Assembly (NCBI GenBank): GCA_937901145.1
Contig: CALCHE010000238.1
Coordinates: forward strand, 1 to 7,513
Length of the DNA: 7,513 nucleotides
Direction of reading: 5' to 3'
From: an uncultured Clostridia bacterium
Lineage (GTDB): Bacteria > Bacillota > Clostridia > Oscillospirales > Acutalibacteraceae
This document shows, in pieces, positions 1-4,378 of the stretch (position 1 is its first letter; each line of letters starts with the position of its first letter). Made by a program: the position numbers and the translations under genes. The notes beneath the pieces are model-generated. The model was not told the origin of the DNA. It saw only the letters and a list, made by a program, of their open reading frames with translations, and did no database searches.

Positions 1-737
1 TTAAGTGCTTCAACCTGAGTACCTTTTTCATCAGGTGATGCTGCATTTTCACCCATGAATGAACGGTCATTTACGGCGTAAGAGGGAAGTGTGTAATAGT
101 TTTCCTTAAAGCTGTTTGCACCCTGATATGCACCCTTTGTGTCTTTTGATACTTTTTCAAGACTGTCATAAATATCAGCAGGCGGAATATGCTGAAAAGC
201 GAGAGAGGGAATATATTTTCCGTTTTCACTATATAATGAATCTCTTTTTGCTTTATACTTGTTTACAAGCTCATCTTTGACGGGGAAATATTTACCCTTG
301 GATTTAAGTCCCGAATCAAAGCAATAAACACAGAATTTTGCATTATCATTTTCATCATATACGGGAATGCAGTCAAAATCGTAGTTTTCTCCTACAAAAT
401 TATCATATAACTTATATATATTCCATTGGAAATCAGCATCAGCATCACAGAAAAAGTCATGATTTCCGAAAACAGCTGTAAAAGGAATTCCTGAATCCTT
501 TATGGGCTCTAGAATATTGTTAAGTGTTATTGCAGCATTTGTTCTGCTGTCACCCTGAGCCATTGTAACACCGTAACCTTTTATCTGGTCGCCTGTGAGC
601 ACAATAAGGTCAGGCTGAGTCTTTGCAATAATTTCTCTGGTGAGATTGATTGTGTCGGGATTTGTCTTTGCAATTTCCTGAATATCGGATAACTGAAGTA
701 TTCTGAATCTGCCGTTGTTGAATCTGAGTTTTGCCAT
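1..737 (-). CDS. Calcineurin-like metallophosphoesterase, N-terminal 245 residues (3' end outside window)
   Basis: Open reading frame that starts at 737 and is still open at base 1, so the C-terminus is missing. Members of this superfamily hydrolyse phosphate mono- or diesters at a two-metal centre. The visible motifs fit: S-D18-I-Q20 (motif I, normally D-x-H), T-G-D50-Q-I (motif II), G-N92-H93-D (motif III) and Q-H183-I-P (motif IV). The last motif, usually G-H-x-H, would lie beyond the edge. There is no signal peptide or membrane segment, so a cytoplasmic enzyme is expected. The region from about residue 97 to 175 is an acidic, Tyr-rich insert between motifs III and IV. The start is supported by GGAGTG six bases upstream and by family-like sequence (RFNNGRFRILQLSD) right from the start. 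The substrate cannot be told. The gene sits 21 bases behind the tRNA terminator, leaving little room for its own promoter. Family assignment is firm, function is not. Confidence 0.88.
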   Translation of the reverse strand, partial: MAKLRFNNGRFRILQLSDIQEIAKTNPDTINLTREIIAKTQPDLIVLTGDQIKGYGVTMAQGDSRTNAAITLNNILEPIKDSGIPFTAVFGNHDFFCDADADFQWNIYKLYDNFVGENYDFDCIPVYDENDNAKFCVYCFDSGLKSKGKYFPVKDELVNKYKAKRDSLYSENGKYIPSLAFQHIPPADIYDSLEKVSKDTKGAYQGANSFKENYYTLPSYAVNDRSFMGENAASPDEKGTQVEAL

Positions 738-743
738 TATAAT

Positions 744-749
744 CACTCC
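744..749 (-). promoter_or_regulatory. Ribosome binding site of the metallophosphoesterase gene
   Basis: GGAGTG on the minus strand, six bases before the ATG at 737. It fixes the start codon and lies directly after the T-rich tail of the tRNA terminator. Confidence 0.7.
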
Positions 750-758
750 GTGAAAAAT

Positions 759-791
759 AAAAAAGCACTTCATAACCGAAGTGCTTTTTTT
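759..791 (-). terminator. Intrinsic terminator of the tRNA operon
   Basis: On the minus strand a perfect stem with core GCACTTC / GAAGTGC closes a 6-base loop (GGTTAT). It is followed by TTTTTT and then another T-rich run, and preceded by a matching A-run that lengthens the stem. It begins two bases after the CCA end of tRNA-Glu, as expected for the end of a tRNA transcript. The A-run also makes it symmetrical, so it could act on both strands, but no plus-strand gene approaches it. It also separates the tRNAs from the metallophosphoesterase downstream. Confidence 0.88.
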
Positions 792-792
792 G

Positions 793-867
793 TGGTGACC
801 CGGACGAGAATCGAACTCGTGTTACCGCCGTGAAAGGGCGGTGTCTTAACCGCTTGACCACCGGGCC
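793..867 (-). tRNA. trnE: tRNA-Glu (anticodon UUC)
   Basis: A complete 75-base cloverleaf with encoded CCA. The acceptor stem GGCCCGG pairs with CCGGGTC (one G-U), the discriminator base is A, the D stem is GTC/GAC, and the anticodon stem CCGCC/GGCGG holds the loop CTTTCAC with anticodon TTC. The T stem ACGAG/CTCGT is perfect with loop TTCGATT. All parts are canonical. It is the second gene of a two-tRNA operon and lies 61 bases after tRNA-Met. Confidence 0.97.
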
Positions 868-874
868 GTATATG

Positions 875-892
875 AGGGGCTCGAAAGCCCTT
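875..892 (-). other. Small stem-loop in the tRNA-Met / tRNA-Glu spacer
   Basis: On the minus strand GGGCT-TTCG-AGCCC, extended by two weaker pairs: a short stem capped by a UUCG tetraloop, just before tRNA-Glu. It has no T-tract on the transcribed strand, so it is more likely a structure in the tRNA precursor, perhaps relevant to nuclease processing, than a terminator. The role is inferred. Confidence 0.4.
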
Positions 893-897
893 TTATT

Positions 898-921
898 AAA
901 CCACCTGAGTAGGTAGGGTTT
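898..921 (-). other. Second weak stem-loop in the tRNA spacer
   Basis: AAACC and ACCT pair with AGGT and GGTTT around a 4-base loop, with a 2-base bulge. It starts 7 bases after the CCA of tRNA-Met. Together with the neighbouring UUCG hairpin it fills almost the whole 61-base spacer, which otherwise holds no gene. It may be a precursor RNA structure or chance. Confidence 0.25.
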
Positions 922-928
922 GTTGATT

Positions 929-1005
929 TGGTAGCGGCAGTGGGATTCGAACCTACGACCAATCGGGTATGAACCGAGTACTCTAGCCAACTGAGCTATA
1001 CCGCC
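929..1005 (-). tRNA. trnM: tRNA-Met (anticodon CAU), elongator type
   Basis: A 77-base cloverleaf with encoded CCA. The acceptor is GGCGGTA/TGCCGCT, the anticodon loop TTCATAC carries CAT, and the T loop is TTCGAAT. The first base pair is G1-U72 rather than the C1-A72 mismatch of initiator tRNA, and the anticodon stem lacks the three G-C pairs of initiators. The core CGG-TTCATAC-CCG matches what I recall of the B. subtilis elongator tRNA-Met, which argues against the lysidine-modified tRNA-Ile2 that also carries CAU. Several pairs are weak: C27/U43 and A51/C63 do not pair, and G10-U25 is a wobble. It is the first gene of the tRNA operon. Confidence 0.93.
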
Positions 1006-1048
1006 ACATATTCGTCGTGTTACAAACCACTGTTCACAACGCTTGAAT

Positions 1049-1077
1049 AATATATCATAACACTTTTGATTTGTCAA
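1049..1077 (-). promoter_or_regulatory. Promoter of the tRNA-Met/tRNA-Glu operon
   Basis: On the minus strand a perfect -35 box TTGACA (1072-1077), a 17-base spacer, and a -10 box TATATT (1049-1054) preceded by TGA, which makes an extended -10. The predicted start is near 1042, giving a leader of about 37 bases before tRNA-Met. This is the strongest sigma-70/sigma-A-type promoter in the window, as expected for stable RNA. Confidence 0.85.
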
Positions 1078-1120
1078 TACTTTTTCTGAAATTTTTTATT
1101 TTTTTCTTCATTTTTATTTT

Positions 1121-1564
1121 TCACCTTTTTGTGGCAAAAAATTCCCTTAAAACAGCAGCACATTCATCTTCCATATAACCACCTATAATATGGGGTCTGT
1201 GATTAAAGCCTTTTTCCGAAAAGTTATCGAGAGAACCGAAGCATCCTGCCTTTTCATCGTATGCACCGAAAACCACTCTTCCTATACGGGAGTTGATAAT
1301 TGCCCCGGCACACATGGGGCAGGGCTCAAGAGTAACATACATCACAGCATCCGTAAGTCTCCAGGAGGAAAGAGCCTCACAGGCTTCGTTTATAGCACAG
1401 ATTTCTGCGTGAAGAAGAGAATTTTTCTTTTCCTCTCTCTTATTATATCCCTTACCGATTATTTTATTCCCGCGGACAATTACAGCACCTACGGGAACAT
1501 CTCCCTTTTCCCCTGCTTTCCGCGCAAGAGAAAGTGCTAATTCCATATATTCTCTGTCTTTCAT
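1121..1564 (-). CDS. tadA: tRNA-specific adenosine deaminase TadA
   Basis: 147 residues, the usual length for bacterial TadA. In this family the enzyme deaminates the wobble adenosine A34 of tRNA-Arg(ACG) to inosine so that one tRNA reads several CGN codons; it works in the cytoplasm as a zinc-dependent homodimer. The zinc and catalytic set is complete: H52-A-E54 (zinc His and proton-shuttle Glu) and P81-C82-P-M-C85 (zinc cysteines). The segments D22-V-P-V-G-A near the N-terminus and G87-A-I-I-N-S-R-I after the cysteines are typical of TadA rather than of cytidine or guanine deaminases. The start has GGAAGG about seven bases upstream, inside the last codons of the CPBP gene, whose stop lies only 3 bases before this ATG, so translation is probably coupled. 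No terminator is seen between its stop and the tRNA promoter. The adjacent tRNA genes are not its known substrate. Confidence 0.95.
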   Translation of the reverse strand: MKDREYMELALSLARKAGEKGDVPVGAVIVRGNKIIGKGYNKREEKKNSLLHAEICAINEACEALSSWRLTDAVMYVTLEPCPMCAGAIINSRIGRVVFGAYDEKAGCFGSLDNFSEKGFNHRPHIIGGYMEDECAAVLREFFATKR

Positions 1565-1567
1565 TTT

Positions 1568-2557
1568 TTACCTTCCGAATGTAACGTAATTTGAAGTGAT
1601 ATAAAGCATAAGTAAAAATGCAATTATCATAGGTATATTAAAAAAGAAGCTGCTTATTTTTTCTCCGGGATTTAAAACCGTATCTCCGTCAGAAAATCTC
1701 TTCTCTTTGTTTCTCATCACGAAAATAAAAGCACATACACAGCCGATAAAGCCGAGTCCGTATATAATTATCGCCGAAAGCAAAGCTCCTGCCTCTTCGC
1801 CTGCACTCTCTATAATATAAGAGAGAATGAGAGAAATAAAATTATTGATGCCGTGGATAAGAATACCTGTCCACAGAGTACCTGTCTTGACAGTGAAAAA
1901 ACCAATGGTAAAACCTGCCATAAGCGCAAAGGGTGCCTGAACCAGGTTACCGTGCATAATGGCAAAGAGAACTGCCGAAGCACCGATGGCGAAGGTATCG
2001 CCGTATTTTTTCAGATTCCCCATAACATATCCGCGCAGTGAAATTTCCTCAGCCATAGCAGCCACAACCACTACCCTTATAAAGCTCATAAAAAAACCTG
2101 CTGAACCCTCAGGCATAGGCACATCGGGGGAGGTAAGCGTAAAACCGAAGGCGGACATTATTCCTATAAAGACAGAAGAAACTATATTAGCTGCCATACA
2201 AAGGCCCGAGCCTGCAATAACCGATAAAAGCAGACTACCTAAGCTTACTCTGCGACTGAAAACAAGAGCTTCACCTGAACCTGTGTATTTTTTCAGTAAA
2301 CGGTCAATTACTATAAAAGGCAGAAGAACTCCGCCAAAGGTGAGAAATATATCTGCACCGCTCTGAAAGAAACTGTCCGTGGTATATTTATCCCACAGAC
2401 CTACAGCCTGGATAATAAGGGCAAGGCCATTCTGTATAAACACATAACCTAAAAGGCCAAGACCGCACAGGGAACCTGCCTTTCTGAGACTCTTTCGTTC
2501 TTTTTCTTTTCTGTAAAAATAATCGGGAGTGAAATACGCTCCGTTAAAAGAATTCAT
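1568..2557 (-). CDS. CPBP-family intramembrane glutamic/metalloprotease (CAAX/Abi type)
   Basis: 329-residue hydrophobic protein with about eight predicted membrane segments, roughly at 31-53, 66-88, 105-138, 155-172, 187-205, 208-224, 229-250 and 257-281, plus a C-terminal one at 305-325. All three CPBP motifs are present: E170-E171-x3-R175 (EExxxR), F198-x3-H202, and H235-x3-N239. In this family, which includes Rce1 and many bacterial proteins, these residues form the active site inside the membrane. Bacterial members have been tied to bacteriocin immunity, secretion and surface-protein processing, but most have no known substrate, and nothing here indicates one. The N-terminus is a charged cytosolic stretch (residues 12-27, KEKERKSLRK). 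The ATG has AAAGG about 10 bases upstream. It lies 62 bases after the sugar transferase and 3 bases before tadA, so it shares a transcript with tadA and probably with the transferase. Confidence 0.9.
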   Translation of the reverse strand: MNSFNGAYFTPDYFYRKEKERKSLRKAGSLCGLGLLGYVFIQNGLALIIQAVGLWDKYTTDSFFQSGADIFLTFGGVLLPFIVIDRLLKKYTGSGEALVFSRRVSLGSLLLSVIAGSGLCMAANIVSSVFIGIMSAFGFTLTSPDVPMPEGSAGFFMSFIRVVVVAAMAEEISLRGYVMGNLKKYGDTFAIGASAVLFAIMHGNLVQAPFALMAGFTIGFFTVKTGTLWTGILIHGINNFISLILSYIIESAGEEAGALLSAIIIYGLGFIGCVCAFIFVMRNKEKRFSDGDTVLNPGEKISSFFFNIPMIIAFLLMLYITSNYVTFGR

Positions 2558-2589
2558 AGCTTCATACCTTTCATATAAATATCAATTAT

Positions 2590-2611
2590 GGGGAACGGAA
2601 AACCGCTCCCC
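2590..2611 (-). other. Stem-loop between the sugar transferase and CPBP genes
   Basis: On the minus strand GGGGAGCGG-TTTT-CCGTTCCCC: nine consecutive pairs, one of them G-U, with a 4-base loop. It starts 8 bases after the transferase stop. It is followed by ATAATTGATATTT rather than a T-run, so it is at best a weak terminator. A processing or mRNA-stabilising hairpin within the operon is at least as likely. On the plus strand the same arms carry an A/C mismatch. Confidence 0.6.
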
Positions 2612-2619
2612 TACTCTGA

Positions 2620-4011
2620 TTATTCGTCGATTATTTCTTCTCCGCTGTCTCTGAGTGCGGTTTTCTGATTTTCATCCACACCTTCTGTACTTGAAGGAAT
2701 AAAAAGTATTTTGAATGTCATAAGCATAAGCTTGAAGTCCTCGGCTATTGACTGGTTCGCGATGTACATAAGATCCATCTGAACCTTATCATAGGGAGGA
2801 GTATTGTACTTGCCGTAAACCTGCGCATAGCCGGTAAGACCTGCCTTAACCTGCAGTCTGAGAGCAAACTCAGGCATATCCTTTTCATACTGAGCAGCTA
2901 TTTCCGGTCTTTCGGGTCTGGGGCCGACGAAGGACATATCGCCCTTGAGAATATTAAACAGCTGAGGCAGCTCGTCCAGACGAAGCTTTCTGATTACCTT
3001 TCCTACAGGAGTAATTCTGTCGTCTTTATCACCCGCCAGACGTGCCACACCGTCCTTCTCGGCATTCTGAATCATACTTCTGAATTTGTAAATTTCGAAG
3101 GTTTTACCGTTTTTGGTAAGTCTTGTCTGCTTATAGAGAGCATCACCGCGGTCATAAGCCTTGATGGCAATAGCCGTAACAAGCATAAAGGGAGAGGAAA
3201 TGATAATGGCGATAAGAGAAAGTACGATATCTGCCACTCTCTTCACCAGATGGTAGACAAGGTTTGAGTCGTCTGCTCTTTTACAGCGGTAAACGGGAAC
3301 GTTCATAAGCTGTATTGTCCTGCCGCCACGAATAATCGTATCGGAAATTTTAGGTTTGATATAAGCGACCTTTCCGTTAGCGATACAGTACTTGACTACC
3401 TCGTTTCTGTAATCGGACGGTACACCGCACAGGAAAACAGCATTGACATTTTTTATACTTTCAAAGAATTCATTAAGAGGTGTCTTTTCACAGTTGAAGG
3501 TGCGAACTACATTAAAGCGCTTGTCCATAGTTCTTATACCCTTGAGAGAAATATAAGAGTCAACATTTCCGAAAAGAACTACGGTTTTTCTCGGCTTATG
3601 AAGTCTGAAATAAACATAGTCCGCCAGATAGCACCACAAAGCCGCAAAAATGGAAAATCCTACAAACATCAGAATAAAAGGCACGGGAGAAACGAGCTTA
3701 TAGCTTAAAAGTGAAAAAATCACATAACAGAAGCCCTGAAGAAAGCCTATGGCAATAACCTGGGAAAAAATAAGGTCAACTACAGTGGAGGTTCCTACCA
3801 TAAATCCACCGTAAACCTTTACAAAGGCAACATATACCACCGCAAAAAGTACGAACAGGAAATAGTTACCCAAACGGTAAAACGGTGTGGGTATAAACCT
3901 GTTATAAAATTCAAGCCAGATGTAAGCAAGGCTTCCTACAAAGGTAAGTGTAATAAATATTTTAAAAAAATAAAGAATAATTTTCTCTTTTACATATCTG
4001 CTTTTATCCAT
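2620..4011 (-). CDS. Polyprenyl-phosphate sugar-1-phosphate transferase (WcaJ/CpsE-type, bacterial sugar transferase family)
   Basis: 463 residues with the full architecture of the long (PHPT) form: four to five N-terminal membrane helices (about 11-34, 46-66, 77-105, 109-130), a soluble nucleotide-binding-like domain (about 141-245), a membrane hairpin (about 258-284) and the C-terminal catalytic domain. Catalytic signatures are visible: K308-F-R-S-M, R343-L-D345-E346-L-P-Q, G358-D-M-S-F-V-G-P-R-P-E-R-P, and A390-G-L-T-G-Y-A-Q. The Asp-Glu pair is the catalytic dyad in characterised relatives. The family moves a sugar-1-phosphate from a UDP-sugar to undecaprenyl phosphate at the inner membrane face, the first step of capsule, exopolysaccharide or glycoprotein-glycan synthesis. 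The sugar cannot be predicted. No glycosyltransferase, flippase or polymerase gene is beside it, so it looks like an orphan initiator. AGAGGG seven bases before the ATG supports the start. Confidence 0.94.
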   Translation of the reverse strand: MDKSRYVKEKIILYFFKIFITLTFVGSLAYIWLEFYNRFIPTPFYRLGNYFLFVLFAVVYVAFVKVYGGFMVGTSTVVDLIFSQVIAIGFLQGFCYVIFSLLSYKLVSPVPFILMFVGFSIFAALWCYLADYVYFRLHKPRKTVVLFGNVDSYISLKGIRTMDKRFNVVRTFNCEKTPLNEFFESIKNVNAVFLCGVPSDYRNEVVKYCIANGKVAYIKPKISDTIIRGGRTIQLMNVPVYRCKRADDSNLVYHLVKRVADIVLSLIAIIISSPFMLVTAIAIKAYDRGDALYKQTRLTKNGKTFEIYKFRSMIQNAEKDGVARLAGDKDDRITPVGKVIRKLRLDELPQLFNILKGDMSFVGPRPERPEIAAQYEKDMPEFALRLQVKAGLTGYAQVYGKYNTPPYDKVQMDLMYIANQSIAEDFKLMLMTFKILFIPSSTEGVDENQKTALRDSGEEIIDE

Positions 4012-4018
4012 ATTTAAA

Positions 4019-4024
4019 CCCTCT
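4019..4024 (-). promoter_or_regulatory. Ribosome binding site of the sugar transferase
   Basis: AGAGGG on the minus strand, seven bases before the ATG at 4011. A 14-codon upstream frame runs through it and ends two bases before that ATG. Confidence 0.65.
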
Positions 4025-4116
4025 GAATTTTTTCATAAATGGCGATACATAACCGCATAATTCGATTTTCTCTTTTTTCACAATATATGTAAGTAACTTA
4101 ATTTTAAACTTAAAAC

Positions 4117-4144
4117 CGTGTGAAAACTAAAAAATCCACACACG
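4117..4144. repeat. Inverted repeat CGTGTG...CACACG at the predicted transcription start
   Basis: Six-base perfect arms (4117-4122 and 4139-4144) with a 16-base AT-rich spacer. The right arm overlaps the predicted start site of the sugar transferase transcript, the place where an operator would sit. It could equally fold as the first hairpin of the leader RNA, or be chance. Confidence 0.25.
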
Positions 4145-4147
4145 CAT

Positions 4148-4176
4148 ATAATATCACAAACTTTCTTTTATGTAAA
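4148..4176 (-). promoter_or_regulatory. Promoter of the sugar transferase / CPBP / tadA block
   Basis: On the minus strand TTTACA (4171-4176), a 17-base spacer, then TATTAT (4148-4153) preceded by TGA, an extended -10. The predicted start is near 4141, giving a leader of about 130 bases. The architecture is the same as that of the tRNA promoter. It is the best candidate for the whole minus-strand protein-coding block. Confidence 0.65.
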
Positions 4177-4294
4177 GGTAAAATAAATTTTTGTTTATAC
4201 GTCAGATAAAAGTCTATTATTTTTACAAATAAGAATAAAGTCGCATTTTTTCGATATATATTTACATGCTGCCCCTATATTTTTACCATTACTA

Positions 4295-4323
4295 TTGAAA
4301 TTTCTTTCATTTTAGTATAAAAT
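4295..4323 (+). promoter_or_regulatory. Probable promoter of glgP
   Basis: TTGAAA (4295-4300), a 17-base spacer and TAAAAT (4318-4323). TATAAA at 4316-4321 with a 15-base spacer is an alternative -10 reading. The start would fall near 4330, about 50 bases before the glgP ATG. The region is very AT-rich, so the exact boxes are uncertain. Confidence 0.5.
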
Positions 4324-4367
4324 AACTATAAATATTTATAAAATAAGGTTTTTTGATATATTCAATT

Positions 4368-4372
4368 GGAGG
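4368..4372 (+). promoter_or_regulatory. Strong ribosome binding site of glgP
   Basis: A perfect GGAGG six bases before the ATG at 4379. It fixes the start and suggests high expression of this operon's first gene. Confidence 0.85.
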
Positions 4373-4378
4373 TTTTGT

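Larger units (their letters stand above)
4012..4378. other. Divergent AT-rich intergenic region
   Basis: 367 bases between two divergent transcription units. Besides the promoter boxes listed separately it holds T- and A-runs and no recognisable riboswitch, RNA gene or catabolite-response site. The stretch at about 4180-4290 is unexplained. A weak plus-strand pair TTGTTT/TATTAT with an 18-base spacer (4191-4220) is a possible second promoter for glgP, but poor enough to be chance in such AT-rich DNA. Confidence 0.6.

Noticed and set aside
735..740. Perfect TATAAT on the minus strand at the metallophosphoesterase start
   Set aside because: It overlaps the start codon itself, has no -35 box 17 bases upstream, and would start transcription inside the coding region.
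875..894. Plus-strand terminator reading of the GGGCT/AGCCC hairpin followed by TTTT
   Set aside because: No plus-strand gene lies upstream. The stem is short and better explained as a structure in the minus-strand tRNA precursor.
793..1005. tRNA pair as an attachment site for an integrated element
   Set aside because: No integrase gene and no repeated tRNA 3' end are visible in the window.
610..1077. 155-codon minus-strand reading frame
   Set aside because: It runs through both tRNA genes, the tRNA terminator and the start of the metallophosphoesterase in another frame. Its sequence is just translated tRNA and has no ribosome binding site.
1190..1540. Plus-strand frame of 116 codons
   Set aside because: It is antisense to the clearly functional tadA and has no recognisable domain.
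1853..2366. Two plus-strand frames opposite the CPBP gene
   Set aside because: They are shadows of a gene with all three protease motifs intact, with low-complexity composition and no ribosome binding sites.
4171..4184. TGTAAAGGTAAAAT as a catabolite-response (cre) site near glgP
   Set aside because: It shares only the first half of the consensus; the central CG and the second half-site are missing. No better match was seen in the intergenic region.
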